DNA from: Bifidobacterium sp. ESL0790
GTDB taxonomy: Bacteria; Actinomycetota; Actinomycetes; Actinomycetales; Bifidobacteriaceae
Direction of reading: 5' to 3'
Assembly (NCBI RefSeq): GCF_029395435.1
Contig: NZ_CP113915.1
Location: 434,001 to 498,000, forward strand
Length of the DNA: 64,000 bases
This document shows, one piece after another, positions 1 through 10,098 of this stretch. How positions within the stretch are numbered: position 1 is the first letter of the stretch; each line of letters opens with the position of its first letter. Position numbers and translations under genes: made by a program. The notes under the pieces are model-generated. The model saw nothing but the letters and a program-made list of their open reading frames with translations, made no database searches and was not told the DNA's origin.

Positions 1-151
1 CATCGAGCAGCTTGATGCCAGGGAGCGGGCGCTCATCGAACGTGGATCGTCGAAGCTTTCGGTGCGTCTGCTGATGCCGACCGCGCTGTGCTTTCTGCCG
101 GCGTTTGTGCTTATCGGTGTCCTCCCGTCGATAGGCTCCTTCATGTCGTGA
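1..151 (+). CDS. TadC-like type II secretion F-domain protein (3' end only)
   Basis: Only the last 49 codons are present; the reading frame enters at base 2 and ends with TGA at 149-151. The tail is a basic/acidic stretch followed by a hydrophobic helix (LLMPTALCFLPAFVLIGVLP), the usual ending of TadC/T2SSF inner-membrane proteins of Flp/Tad pilus systems. The assignment rests on this helix and on the pilin, TadE-like and TadF-like genes that follow on the same strand. TadC would form the membrane platform for pilus assembly. The rest of the gene, and presumably tadZ/tadA/tadB, lies before the window. Confidence 0.7.
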   Translation, partial: IEQLDARERALIERGSSKLSVRLLMPTALCFLPAFVLIGVLPSIGSFMS

Positions 152-291
152 ATCGCAGACGATGTCGTCCGGCACGTTTGAGTTTAAGCGTGCCTTCAGT
201 CCTGTATGGGTATGGTGTCTTGCCTCCGCCATGGCGATGGTGGGGGCTTTGCTATACGGGCATCGTTTCTGAATATATCCGCGATTTGCAA

Positions 292-350
292 TGTGTATAA
301 CTTTGGTCACTGTGGATAACTTGTGCGCGACACGCCGAAAATGTGGATAA
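292..350 (+). promoter_or_regulatory. Cluster of DnaA-box-like 9-mers
   Basis: TGTGGATAA, the reverse complement of the consensus DnaA box TTATCCACA, occurs exactly at 311-319 and 342-350. TGTGTATAA (one mismatch) lies at 292-300. All three have the same orientation. They lie in the ~310-nt gap between the tadC end and the pilin gene, which otherwise holds no gene I can support. Whether DnaA binds here is untested. Confidence 0.5.
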
Positions 351-460
351 CCCAAACCGTTCGACCACAGTACCTGAAATTCCTTCGCTCGACTTGCGTT
401 TTCCTCCAGAATGGTCATATCGCAATCAACGTGGTTGCGGCAACCAACAAAGGAGGAGAC

Positions 461-748
461 ATGAATATGAATATGGCAACCGGAAACGGATTGATGACGC
501 TTGAGAGCGGTGCGGACCGCGGCCTGGCGACGATTCCGCAGCGAGCGATGACCAAGATGTGCATGGCCGACGCGAAGGTGCGCGCGTGGTTGGAGCGTGA
601 CGACGAAGGCGCGGTCACGGCGGAATACGCCGTCGTGCTGGTGGCCGCCACAGCCTTCGCGGCCGTGCTGATCGCGCTGCTCAAATCGGGGGAAGTCAAG
701 ACGCTCCTGCTCAACATCATCAAGAAGGCCCTGAAGGTCGCCGCGTGA
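461..748 (+). CDS. Flp-type pilin (DUF4244-like)
   Basis: This 95-residue protein has the layout of actinobacterial Flp pilins. A short polar leader ends in an acidic motif (ERDDEGAVTAEYAVVLVAA), with the pre-pilin peptidase site expected after the Gly and a Glu-Tyr pair at positions 5-6 of the mature helix. A hydrophobic helix and a basic tail follow. The ATG at 461 was chosen because a strong ribosome binding site (AAAGGAGG) lies just upstream; an in-frame extension back to 323 has no such site. It probably polymerises into the Tad pilus fibre, and the TadE- and TadF-like genes follow. Confidence 0.8.
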   Translation: MNMNMATGNGLMTLESGADRGLATIPQRAMTKMCMADAKVRAWLERDDEGAVTAEYAVVLVAATAFAAVLIALLKSGEVKTLLLNIIKKALKVAA

Positions 749-885
749 GGTCTCGCCAGCTAGTGGGCGATGCGAAACGACGGGCTTCGGACGCATGTGC
801 AGTATCGGCATCCATTCGACCGATGAATGAGTGGATGCCTCCATATCGGAGTTTCGGATTATCGAGGAGTCTCAGGAGGTGAGGG

Positions 886-1278
886 ATGCAACGCTTGGTT
901 GATGGTGGGCGTCGGCTGTTCCGCAAGGCGCGTGACGCCGTCAGGGGCGTGGACCGTGGCGTGGTGACCGCCGAGTTCGCCACGGTGCTGCCGGCGGTGG
1001 TGGTCATCGCCGCGCTGCTGCTGTTGCTGGCGAGGGCGGTGACCGTGGAGATGAACTGCCAGGACGCGGCCTCGGTGGGAGCTCGTGTGGCCGTCACCAC
1101 CAAGGATGACGGCCGTGCGCGTACGGCGGCTCTTGAGGCCGCCGACCATGGGGCGCAGGTTTCGATCAGCCGTGGCGTCACCAAGGTCGATGTGGTGGTC
1201 AGCTGCCCGGTTATGCCCGATCCGCTGCACGTGCTGCCCCATGCGGTCGAGGGCAAGGCGACTGGTCTGTTGCAATAG
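886..1278 (+). CDS. TadE-like pseudopilin
   Basis: This 130-residue protein carries RGVVTAEFATVLPAVVVIAA near residues 24-43, a TadE-type N-terminal membrane segment with the characteristic TAEFA motif. A small extracytoplasmic domain with two cysteines follows. TadE proteins are minor pilins processed by the same prepilin peptidase as Flp. The start is supported by AGGAGGT 7 nt upstream of ATG 886. It sits between the pilin and a second pseudopilin gene. Confidence 0.8.
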   Translation: MQRLVDGGRRLFRKARDAVRGVDRGVVTAEFATVLPAVVVIAALLLLLARAVTVEMNCQDAASVGARVAVTTKDDGRARTAALEAADHGAQVSISRGVTKVDVVVSCPVMPDPLHVLPHAVEGKATGLLQ

Positions 1279-1471
1279 CGCTGAGCTGACGCAGAAGTTG
1301 GGCTGGTTGGTGGTATCGAGGAGCAGCCGTTGGAGGCCTTTCTGAGTACCTGATGCAATGGGCCGCCGATTGCGCTGGGCAACCATAGCAAGTGGGAATC
1401 CGAGCATGTCGTGGGGAAGCTGGGGATACATGACCATCGGCAATACAGGTTGCCGGGAAAGGAGGAGTGTG

Positions 1472-1927
1472 ATGGACGCTGATTCACCAAATACCGATTC
1501 GTCGGGTGTGGTTTCGGCCGCCGTGAAGCCGCCGCGTCGCAAGAAGCTGGCGCGGATGCTGCGCCGACGTGCGTTCTGGCGGGGCGACGACGAGGGCTCG
1601 GGGACCGTCACCGGCGTGATGTTGGTGGCCGTCACCGCCATCCTGCTCGTGGTGATAGCCATGGGTGGCCGCTTGCTCATCTGCATCGCCCACGCGCGCA
1701 GCGTCGCCGACCAGGCGGCAATCGCCGGGGCGATCTCGGAATGGAAGGGCGAGGGTGATCCGTGCATTCGCGCGGGCTTGGCCGCCAGCGCCAACGGAGG
1801 CGTGCTCATCTCCTGCACGGTGAAGGACGACGATGTGAACGTGAAGGTCTCGTACGCCACATCCGTGCCCGTGGCCCCGCAAGTCGTGCGCGAGGCCCGC
1901 GCCGGCCCCGTCCCTTGCGGCACGTGA
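1472..1927 (+). CDS. TadF-like / helicase-secretion-neighbourhood TadE-like protein
   Basis: The 151-residue protein has a basic, disordered first 35 residues, then DDEGSGTVTGVMLVAVTAIL leading into one membrane helix. A short outer domain with cysteines follows. This is the architecture of the small TadE-like proteins (Rv3654c type) found next to actinobacterial tad genes. ATG 1472 has AAAGGAGGAGTG immediately upstream, so the longer in-frame start at 1358 is rejected. Its likely role is minor pilin or assembly factor of the Tad pilus. Confidence 0.72.
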   Translation: MDADSPNTDSSGVVSAAVKPPRRKKLARMLRRRAFWRGDDEGSGTVTGVMLVAVTAILLVVIAMGGRLLICIAHARSVADQAAIAGAISEWKGEGDPCIRAGLAASANGGVLISCTVKDDDVNVKVSYATSVPVAPQVVREARAGPVPCGT

Positions 1928-2004
1928 GGCGTGTGTGATGGAGCATGATGTATATGGGAGATGCGCTTGTTCATTGGGCAGGCGTGAAGATAGTCGGGTG
2001 AAGG

Positions 2005-2010
2005 TAGGTT
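2005..2010 (+). promoter_or_regulatory. -10 box of dnaX, leaderless type
   Basis: TAGGTT lies exactly 7 nt before ATG 2018, which places the expected transcription start on the A of the start codon. No Shine-Dalgarno sequence fits between them. Confidence 0.5.
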
Positions 2011-2017
2011 AGAGGGT

Positions 2018-4981
2018 ATGGCACTTGCATTGTATCGGCGATATCGGCCAGACACTTTTGATGGAATCATCGGCCAGAACCAGGTCACCGTCCCCCTCTC
2101 CAGGGCCTTGGACGAGGGCAAGCTGACGCATGCCTACCTGTTCTCCGGCCCGCGTGGATGCGGCAAGACCAGCTCCGCGCGCATCCTCGCCCGGTGCATC
2201 AACTGCGCCAAGGGCCCCACCTCCCATCCCTGCGGTGTGTGCGACAGCTGCAAGGACTTGGAGACCGGCGGCCCCGGGTCGATCGACGTGGTGGAGATCG
2301 ACGCCGCCAGCCATAACGGCGTGGAGGACGCCCGTGAGCTGCGTGAGCGCGCCGCCTTCGCCCCGGCCCGCGACCGCTACAAGATCTTCATCCTCGACGA
2401 GGCCCACATGGTCACCCAGCAGGGGTTCAACGCCTTGCTGAAGATTGTGGAGGAGCCGCCCGAGCATGTCATGTTCATTTTCGCGACGACTGAGCCCGAC
2501 AAGGTCATCTCCACGATTCGCTCGCGCACCCACCACTATCCCTTCCGTCTGGTCTCCCCGGAGGTCATGGGCCCCTATCTCGAGCAGATCTGCGACCAGG
2601 AGGAGATCGACCCGGAACCTGGGGTGCTCAAGCTGGCCATGCGTGCCGGCGGCGGCTCGGTGCGCGACACGCTTTCCGTGCTCGACCAGCTGATGGTCGG
2701 CGCGGTCGACGGCGAGATTTCATACGATTCGGCGGTGGCCCTGCTGGGCTTCACCCCCGACGCCCTCATCGGCGAGGCCATTGACGCGGTGATCGACGCC
2801 GACGGTGAGAAGCTTTACGGTGTGGTCCAGAAAGTGGTGGTCGGCGGCTTCGAGCCACGGCGGTTCGTGGAGGACTTGCTTTCTCGCGTCCGTGACTTGC
2901 TCGTGCTCACCTTGGGTGGCGAGAAGGCCGAGGGTGTGCTTAACGACGATTCCGCCGCGCAGGACATGGGTGACCTTCATCGTCAGGCTTCGGCGCTGGG
3001 GCTTTCCACGCTGACCGCGATGGCCGAGATCATCAACACCGCCCTTGGAGGCATGACCGGCGCCACATCGCCGCGCATGCGGCTGGAACTTCTGGCCGCG
3101 CGCCTGCTCTCCGGCCGTGAGAACGGCTTCGGATTGACGCAGCCTACCGCGCAGAACGGCGCGAACGCAGGGCGGCCCGGTCAGGCTCCGAACGGTGGAC
3201 GAGCCAATCCTTCCGGCCCTGCTGCCCAAGGCGGGGGCTTCATTGGTTCGAACCGCAACGCCGCGCCGCGAGGCAATGGTGGGATGGGTGCCGGGGCCAA
3301 CGGTCCCGCTGCCAATGGGAATGCTGCGATGGCAGGTGCCGATCGTCTCAATGGGCAGCATGGCCAGAATCCGCAGAATACGCAAAGCGGTTTCGCCGGC
3401 GCTGCGAATACCCAAGCTTCGGCCGCCGCGCGTCAGCCAGGTTCCCGACCGACCAACGCGCCCGCAACACCGCAAGGCAACGGTCCGTCCTCGCAGACTG
3501 CTGGTCAGTCCAGTGCGCAAAACGCTTCTGCCGCCGCGTCGCCCAAGGGAGCGGGCGCTCCTGCTCCCGCATCGGCGGCACCGCATGTCGATCCGAACGC
3601 CACTCCCGACGAGAAGTGGGATGTCGTGCTCTCGGCGTTGCCGGAAGGCGTCAAGGAATATGTCACGCGTGACAAGGTGCCGCAGATCGCGTTCATGACC
3701 AACGCGGCCGGGAAGTCACGCCTGGCCATGACCTTCGACTGCGCGCTGAGCCAGCACGCCTTCGCGCTGGCACTGGCCTCCGACGCCGCGCACAACGGTG
3801 AGAAGGCCGCCAACGTGGTGCTCGACACGGTCCGTTCCGTCTTCGGCCAGCAGACGATGATCGCGCCGACCGGCGTGGCGGCCAACGGTGAGAAAGTCGT
3901 GTCGACCAAGCGGATGAAGCCGGACGAGCTCGCCCAGGTCAAGCGTAAGATAGCCCTTTCGAAGGCCGGCCTCGTGGACGGCGCATCCATCGGCTCCACG
4001 CAGCACGGGGCCTCCGAACCCAAGACCCAAGCCAAAGATGAGAAAGGCGCCGACGAAAGCGACGATTCGTCCCACCGAGCGGGCCAGCCGAAGCCGGTAG
4101 AAGCACAGCCGCGCGCGGCCGCCGCGAACGTTTCGACGGCCAAACAGGCGGATGATGATTCGGCTGCCGGTACTGGCGCGAACGTCAGAACTGATGGCAA
4201 GGCTGACGCCGAAACGGAAACTGACTCCGACGCGGTGACGAACGCCGGCGGGTCGCGGCCTGAGGATGACGATGATTACGATCCTTGGCTGCATCCGCTG
4301 GGCAACGTTGAGGATGAGTCTGGCGAGGCAAGTGGGGAGACGAAGACCGAACAGGCGCTGGACGCTGCGGCCGAATCCGATACCCACCATAAGAAGTATG
4401 TCGCCGTTCCTGATACCAGCGATGGGATCGACCCGTGGGCGATCTCCACATCGCCGAGTGCTGATGGTGTCGACAACGCCGCAGGGAATAGCGACATGGC
4501 TAATGACTCGGCCAATAGCATCGGCTCTGCTGCTTCTGATACAGGTACGAATGCCAAACAAACGGCTGGAAATGCTAGTGGGATGACCGATTCCGGTTCC
4601 TCGCAAGGTACTGGTCCGCAACCGGCGGCACCTGGCCAGGCGATATCCCCGCAATCCGCCGCAGCGGCTGGCAACGCGTCTTCGAATATGGGCGGAGCTG
4701 GTCAAGGCAAGCCTTCGCCAGACGCCGCGAACGACAACTCCGATTTGAGGGAGCGTTTCAAGAGGCCTGACGTCGAAAGCGGCGCCAACCGCCCGGAGGT
4801 CGCGGCCGAGGAGGACGAGTACTCGCTCAACGACGAATCGCTGGGCCAAGCCACCGCTCTCGGGCTCGACGAGCTCAAGAAACTCTTCGAGGTGAAGAAG
4901 GTCGAGCAGTTCGCCGCCGACGACCCGCACAATCCCAAGAACATCAAACCGGCCAGCAGGCATGACAACGAGCAACACTAG
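2018..4981 (+). CDS. dnaX: DNA polymerase III subunits gamma and tau
   Basis: This is the clamp-loader ATPase. It has a Walker A motif (GPRGCGKTS, near residues 44-52), the four-Cys zinc module (CINC...CGVCDSC) and DEAH in ILDEAHM. A sensor region ([13 protein letters not shown]) and the helical lid and collar domains to about residue 365 follow. After that come two very long Ala/Gly/Asn/Gln/Pro-rich disordered stretches (about 370-530 and 660-910) around a structured segment (about 535-650), so the protein reaches 987 residues, long for the family. The acidic C-terminal tail ([18 protein letters not shown]) is probably the tau-type contact end. ATG 2018 is preceded by a -10-like box rather than an SD, so the mRNA is probably leaderless. 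recR follows 8 nt after the stop. Confidence 0.95.
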   Translation: MALALYRRYRPDTFDGIIGQNQVTVPLSRALDEGKLTHAYLFSGPRGCGKTSSARILARCINCAKGPTSHPCGVCDSCKDLETGGPGSIDVVEIDAASHNGVEDARELRERAAFAPARDRYKIFILDEAHMVTQQGFNALLKIVEEPPEHVMFIFATTEPDKVISTIRSRTHHYPFRLVSPEVMGPYLEQICDQEEIDPEPGVLKLAMRAGGGSVRDTLSVLDQLMVGAVDGEISYDSAVALLGFTPDALIGEAIDAVIDADGEKLYGVVQKVVVGGFEPRRFVEDLLSRVRDLLVLTLGGEKAEGVLNDDSAAQDMGDLHRQASALGLSTLTAMAEIINTALGGMTGATSPRMRLELLAARLLSGRENGFGLTQPTAQNGANAGRPGQAPNGGRANPSGPAAQGGGFIGSNRNAAPRGNGGMGAGANGPAANGNAAMAGADRLNGQHGQNPQNTQSGFAGAANTQASAAARQPGSRPTNAPATPQGNGPSSQTAGQSSAQNASAAASPKGAGAPAPASAAPHVDPNATPDEKWDVVLSALPEGVKEYVTRDKVPQIAFMTNAAGKSRLAMTFDCALSQHAFALALASDAAHNGEKAANVVLDTVRSVFGQQTMIAPTGVAANGEKVVSTKRMKPDELAQVKRKIALSKAGLVDGASIGSTQHGASEPKTQAKDEKGADESDDSSHRAGQPKPVEAQPRAAAANVSTAKQADDDSAAGTGANVRTDGKADAETETDSDAVTNAGGSRPEDDDDYDPWLHPLGNVEDESGEASGETKTEQALDAAAESDTHHKKYVAVPDTSDGIDPWAISTSPSADGVDNAAGNSDMANDSANSIGSAASDTGTNAKQTAGNASGMTDSGSSQGTGPQPAAPGQAISPQSAAAAGNASSNMGGAGQGKPSPDAANDNSDLRERFKRPDVESGANRPEVAAEEDEYSLNDESLGQATALGLDELKKLFEVKKVEQFAADDPHNPKNIKPASRHDNEQH

Positions 4982-4989
4982 GAGGATTC

Positions 4990-5592
4990 ATGGCATTGGC
5001 CTATGACGGCGCGATCCAGCGTCTCATCGACGCGTTCGCGCATCTGCCGGGCATCGGGCCCAAAGGGGCGCAGCGCATCGCCTTCTACCTGCTTTCCGCC
5101 AACGACGAGGAGGCGCAGGAACTCGCCGACGCCATCCGTGAGGTCAAGGAGAAGGTGCGTTTCTGCGACATCTGTGGCAACGTCTGCGAGACGAGCCCGT
5201 GCCCGGTGTGCGCCGACCCGCGTCGAGACCACACCACGATCTGCGTGGTGGAGGAGCCCAAGGACGTGATGAGCATCGAGCGCACGCGCGAGTTCCACGG
5301 TGTCTACCATGTGCTCGGCGGGGCGATCAACCCCATGGCCAACATCGGTCCGGGCGATCTTGCCATCCCCAAGCTGCTCGACAGGCTCAAAACCGACGAG
5401 GTCAAGGAGATCATCCTGGCGCTCGACCCCAACATCGAGGGCGAGGCCACCGTGACCTACCTGAGCCGTCTGCTCTCCCCGCTGGGCCTCAAGGTCACCC
5501 GCCTGGCCAGCGGCCTGCCGGTGGGAAGCGACCTGGAATACGCCGACGAGATCACGCTGGGCCGCGCGCTCGCCGGCCGTCGCGAGGCGTAA
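4990..5592 (+). CDS. recR: Recombination mediator RecR
   Basis: The 200-residue protein has standard RecR length and order. It begins with an N-terminal helix-hairpin-helix ([17 protein letters not shown]), then a zinc finger ([16 protein letters not shown]). A Toprim domain follows ([13 protein letters not shown] ... [15 protein letters not shown]), then a Walker-B-like end. RecR acts with RecO/RecF to load RecA on gapped DNA. ATG 4990 has AGGAGG in the 3' end of dnaX (the dnaX stop is 8 nt upstream), so the two form an operon, as in many bacteria. Confidence 0.95.
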   Translation: MALAYDGAIQRLIDAFAHLPGIGPKGAQRIAFYLLSANDEEAQELADAIREVKEKVRFCDICGNVCETSPCPVCADPRRDHTTICVVEEPKDVMSIERTREFHGVYHVLGGAINPMANIGPGDLAIPKLLDRLKTDEVKEIILALDPNIEGEATVTYLSRLLSPLGLKVTRLASGLPVGSDLEYADEITLGRALAGRREA

Positions 5593-5932
5593 GGCCGGAA
5601 TCCACCAATCTCCGTTCCGCAAAGCGTGGTTTCGCAAGCAGCGTTTTAGGAGCGGAGGTTCCTCAAGCCTTATCAGACAACGGTTTTGCCCGTATGGTGA
5701 AGGATCGGGGCGGCCCGTACGCCATCGTTCCTATAATGAGATTCCTACGAACAACCTCGTTCGTCCCCAGTGCGTTCGGCTGTGCTAGGCCCACGTGCAT
5801 GTGCGCGGCGAAATGTGTGCGGTGGCGTGTGTCAGGCGTCGGCCTTTTGTCGTGCCGGCCTCTCAAACGCATGCACGAGCGTGACCACGGGCGCGGGCGA
5901 TGTTGAACGGTTAATGACCCGAGAAGATGGGA
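5593..5932 (+). other. Intergenic region recR-lysC
   Basis: About 340 nt without a supportable gene. TATAAT at 5732-5737 is a good -10 candidate without a convincing -35; it would give a leader of about 190 nt before the aspartokinase gene. I looked for lysine-riboswitch landmarks in that leader and saw none. Confidence 0.4.
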
Positions 5933-6703
<771 letters not shown>

Positions 6704-6796
6704 GACGCGGGCAATCCGCTCGGTTCAGCGGATAAGGCACGAACAGAACTACAAATCAGACAGCATGTAAATCACAACAACCAACGAGGTGGAGCG

Positions 6797-7408
6797 ATGA
6801 GCCACACAGAAGCTACGAAGGCCACGAACAAGAATGGCGGCAAAGGCGGCAAAGCGAACGAGTCCATGGGCGACCTGTTCCCCGACCTCGGCCCCGAGGC
6901 CCCGGTCATCTCCGGGGTGGCGCACGACCGCACCGAGGCGCTGTGCACCGTGCGCGGCGTGAAGAACGAGCCGGGCATGGCCGCCAAGGTCTTCACCCAG
7001 CTGGCGCTCGCGGGCGTCAACGTCGACATGATCGTGCAGGCCGGTGCCTCCACCGGCACCGCCGAAATCTCCTTCACCGTGCCCGAAAACACGGTCAAGA
7101 AGGTCGATTCCGTGCTCACCGCCAAGCAGCAGGAGCTCGGCTATGCCAGCTACGACATCAACTCCGAGGTCGGCAAGGTCGCCGTGGTCGGCGTGGGCAT
7201 GAAGACCCATTCCGGGCTCGCGGCCAAGTTCTTCGAGGCGTTGAGCGAGAAGGGCATCAACGTGCTCATGATCTCGACCTCCGAGATCCGCATCGCCGCG
7301 CTCGTGCCGCTTGACCAGCTCGACGACGCTGTGCGCGCCCTGCACACCGCCTATGGCCTCGACGCCAGCCAGGTGGAGGCCGTCGTCTACGGCGGCACCG
7401 GTCGCTGA
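6797..7408 (+). CDS. Aspartokinase, regulatory (beta) subunit with two ACT domains
   Basis: The 203-residue protein has a Lys/Gly-rich leader of about 35 residues. Two ACT domains follow (GVKNEPGMAAKVFTQLA... and VGVGMKTHSGLAAKFFEALS...), the second with the ISTSEIRIA strand. These are the allosteric domains that bind lysine and/or threonine in ordinary aspartokinases. GAGGTGGAG lies just upstream of ATG 6797, so it is translated independently. It probably forms an alpha2beta2-type complex with the 5933-6703 product. The two genes share a frame, and the 93 nt between them are open. Confidence 0.9.
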   Translation: MSHTEATKATNKNGGKGGKANESMGDLFPDLGPEAPVISGVAHDRTEALCTVRGVKNEPGMAAKVFTQLALAGVNVDMIVQAGASTGTAEISFTVPENTVKKVDSVLTAKQQELGYASYDINSEVGKVAVVGVGMKTHSGLAAKFFEALSEKGINVLMISTSEIRIAALVPLDQLDDAVRALHTAYGLDASQVEAVVYGGTGR

Positions 7409-7689
7409 GGCTGTTGGATTCGCTGCAATCGTTGATTTCACTGAACCAGCCGAAGTCTTAATGAGCCCGTTCGAGTAACGGCCAAAGGCGAAGATAGCCC
7501 TTATCCCCGCGTCGATGCGCGCTCTTCGGACATCGTCGGCACGCTGGCCGCTTGTGTCGTTATAGTCATATAACAAGAGCGATCGCCTCCCGTGCCGCGG
7601 CTTCGCCGTCGCGACGTGAGATTGCGGTGGGGCGGTGGTCGCCGGTTGGTGTGAAAACGCTCAAAAAGCAAAACGCAAAGGGGACGAAA

Positions 7690-8760
7690 ATGGTTCGGAT
7701 CAACGAGCGCGGAGTCAATGTCGCGGTGCTGGGGGCGACCGGTCAGGTCGGCATGGTCATGCGCCGTGTGCTCGACGAGCGTGACTTCCCGATAGCGGAC
7801 CTGCGGTTCATGGCCTCGGCCCATTCCGCCGGCACCGTGCTCAACTGGCGCGGCCACGACATCGTCGTCGAGGACGTCGCCAAGGCCGATCTCAACGGCA
7901 TCGACATCGCCATCTTCTCCGCCGGCGGTGGCACCTCCAAGGTCTGGGCGCCGAAATTCGCCGAGGCGGGCGCCTATGTGGTCGATAATTCCTCGCAATG
8001 GCGCATGCACGATGACGTGCCGCTGGTGGTCTCCGAGGCCAACCCCGACGACCTCGACGTCATCCCGCGCCGCATCGTGGCCAACCCCAACTGCACCACC
8101 ATGGCCTGCATCCCCGTGCTCAAGGCCCTTTCCGACAAATTCGGCCTGAAGCGCCTGATCGTCAGCTCCTACCAGGCGGTCTCCGGGGCCGGTCGCGCCG
8201 GAGTCGAGCAGCTGATGAACGAGGCCAAGGCCGCCGTCGACCAAGGCGCCGACAAGCTCGTCTTCGACGGTTCCGCCATCGATTTCCCCAAGCCCACCAA
8301 GGTGGTGCGCACCATCGCCTTCAACGTCGTCCCCTTCATCGGCGACGTGGTGGACGACGGCAGCGAGGAGACCGACGAGGAGCAGAAGCTGCGCAACGAG
8401 AGCCGCAAGATTCTCCACCTGCCCGATCTGCAGGCCTCCTGCACCTGTGTGCGCGTCGGCGTCTTCACCGCCCATGGGATGAGCGTCAACGCCGAGTTCG
8501 AGCGCGACGTCACCCCCGACATGGCCCGCGAGGCCTTGAAAGACGCGCCGGGCGTCGAGCTCGCCGACATCCCCACCCCGCAGCTCGCCGCCGGCCGCGA
8601 CCCGAGCTATGTGGGCCGCATCCGTCAGGACCAGGCCGTCGACGGCAAGAAGGGCCTCGCCTTCTTCATCACCAACGACAACCTGCGCAAGGGTGCCGCG
8701 CTCAACGCCGTCGAGCTGGCCGAGATCGTGGCCCGCAAGCATTTCGCCGACAAACTGTAG
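7690..8760 (+). CDS. asd: Aspartate-semialdehyde dehydrogenase
   Basis: The 356-residue protein has an N-terminal NADP-binding fold (VAVLGATGQVGMVMRRVL). The active-site cysteine sits in VANPNCTTM, the substrate loop is SYQAVSGAGRAGVEQL, and the C-terminal region carries VRVGVFTAHGMSVNAEF with the catalytic histidine. It reduces aspartyl phosphate made by the aspartokinase encoded just upstream. ATG 7690 was chosen over an in-frame extension to 7552 because homology begins here; the SD is weak (GGGGAC). In the 280-nt gap upstream, 7559-7574 is a palindrome (GTTATA...TATAAC) that overlaps a possible -10 TATAGT. Confidence 0.95.
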   Translation: MVRINERGVNVAVLGATGQVGMVMRRVLDERDFPIADLRFMASAHSAGTVLNWRGHDIVVEDVAKADLNGIDIAIFSAGGGTSKVWAPKFAEAGAYVVDNSSQWRMHDDVPLVVSEANPDDLDVIPRRIVANPNCTTMACIPVLKALSDKFGLKRLIVSSYQAVSGAGRAGVEQLMNEAKAAVDQGADKLVFDGSAIDFPKPTKVVRTIAFNVVPFIGDVVDDGSEETDEEQKLRNESRKILHLPDLQASCTCVRVGVFTAHGMSVNAEFERDVTPDMAREALKDAPGVELADIPTPQLAAGRDPSYVGRIRQDQAVDGKKGLAFFITNDNLRKGAALNAVELAEIVARKHFADKL

Positions 8761-9174
8761 AGATAATTGGTTTGGTAATCACGCTGGGCCGGTTAGGTTA
8801 CAGCTCCGGGTCGATTCGGTAACGGCGTTGGCGGTAATTCCGATAACGACGCTGATGCCAATCTCGTTTTCAGGGACGTCCGATGATTCATATCGTCGGG
8901 CGTCTTTTCGTATGCCGAACTTCGATTCACGGTCATTGATTCACAGCCATCGGGGATGGCGCAAACTGATGGCAATATCAATGGCGAAACCGACGATTGA
9001 AACCTAGCGACAAAACCGATGGCAAACCAATGGTCGAAAGCCTGTCAACAAAACCAAACGGAGCGAATACAAGAATCCTCCTCAGGCTTCCCTCCTGTCG
9101 TTCTTCTAGTGATTCCCCAGCCGCCCGCACCCGCATCCGCGTGAGGTGACATGACCGCGTGCGATACTGGAGGC
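8761..9174 (+). other. Intergenic region asd-DUF5701 gene
   Basis: About 400 nt in which I see no convincing gene, hairpin terminator or RNA. Short open frames lack ribosome binding sites and coding bias. Confidence 0.35.
9163..9168 (+). promoter_or_regulatory. -10-like box, leaderless type
   Basis: GATACT lies 6 nt before ATG 9175. The same arrangement is found in front of several other genes of this window. Confidence 0.35.
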
Positions 9175-9795
9175 ATGTCGCAGGCATCTAAAGAAGCGCA
9201 AAGGCAATTGGACCGCATCGTCGCGTTGGGCTATCCCGACGTGGCCGATATGAGCGAGGCGGTGTTCCGCGCCCTCGCCCGGCCGCTGATCGACGCGCTT
9301 GAGGACAGCGATCTGGGCACCGACATCCTCCTGGTGCCCACCCACGAGCTGGTGAGCCCCGAGTCGCTGATCGCCCGAACCAGCATCAACCGCATGGCCG
9401 GCTTCACCACCATGCCCCCGCGTGACGTCGCCAGCTTCCTGCCGCAGGATGGTTTCGAGCCGCCGGAAGGCCCGTTCTACCTGGTGATCTGTCCCCACAC
9501 CGGCACCGCCTACGTCAACCGCGAGCCCGACGTGGCCCGCAAGCTCATCGAATCCGACGAGCGCATGCCCCTGACCCTTGAGGAGGGCCTGGCCATCGCC
9601 ACGCAGCACCCTGACTGGCTGGTGCGCAAGAACGGCTTCAACCTGCTCGGCTCGCGCTCGGCCGACGGTCGATTCCCCAGCATCTGGATGAGCCAGAACG
9701 CCCCGCGCCTCGGTTCCGTGTGGCCCACATCCCGCCACACCTGGCTCGGCAACGCCTACTGCCGCTCGCGCTGCGGCGTCTCGCTGTTTCAGTAG
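9175..9795 (+). CDS. DUF5701 family protein
   Basis: The 206-residue protein matches my recollection of the actinobacterial DUF5701 family. Recognisable parts are an N-terminal helix (ASKEAQRQLDRIVALGYP), a central SINRMAGFTTMPPRDVASFLPQDGF and a conserved C-terminal SWxGNAYCRSR-like ending (HTWLGNAYCRSRCG). No function is known to me and no catalytic motif is evident. Start 9175 fits a leaderless promoter; ATG 9151, preceded by GAGGTGAC, is a real alternative adding eight residues. Confidence 0.7.
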   Translation: MSQASKEAQRQLDRIVALGYPDVADMSEAVFRALARPLIDALEDSDLGTDILLVPTHELVSPESLIARTSINRMAGFTTMPPRDVASFLPQDGFEPPEGPFYLVICPHTGTAYVNREPDVARKLIESDERMPLTLEEGLAIATQHPDWLVRKNGFNLLGSRSADGRFPSIWMSQNAPRLGSVWPTSRHTWLGNAYCRSRCGVSLFQ

Positions 9796-10003
9796 TCGAA
9801 TAAGGCTGGCTCGCATACACTAACTTGTGGTTTTCCGAAAGGAACCATGGGAATTCCAACCCTCCATTTTCAAAAGTCGAGTTAGTACGGGCCTCGCCAC
9901 GCAAGCATCACCGATTTCGCGTACGTCGTATTTTTTCGCAAACACGTAGTCGAATCGCGGACTCCTCTCGTCCCTTTCACCCTTCACTGGTTATGATTGA
10001 AGG

Positions 10004-10045
10004 TTATCCGCGCTTCTTCGACGATTCCGCCAAAGGCGCGGATAA
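10004..10045 (+). promoter_or_regulatory. Inverted repeat upstream of leuA
   Basis: TTATCCGCGC (10004-10013) pairs perfectly with GCGCGGATAA (10036-10045), giving a 10-bp stem with a 22-nt loop, 54 nt before leuA. No T-run follows, so it is not a classical terminator. It could be a leader structure or an operator. The 300-nt gap 9796-10098 shows no leucine-rich leader peptide that I can support. Confidence 0.4.
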
Positions 10046-10098
10046 GCATTGAAATTACGCCGTAAACCGCGGCGAATGGAACAGGAAAAGGAGGAGTG

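Noticed and set aside
5740..5932. Lysine riboswitch in the lysC leader
   Set aside because: The leader is long enough but the conserved L-box segments could not be found by eye.
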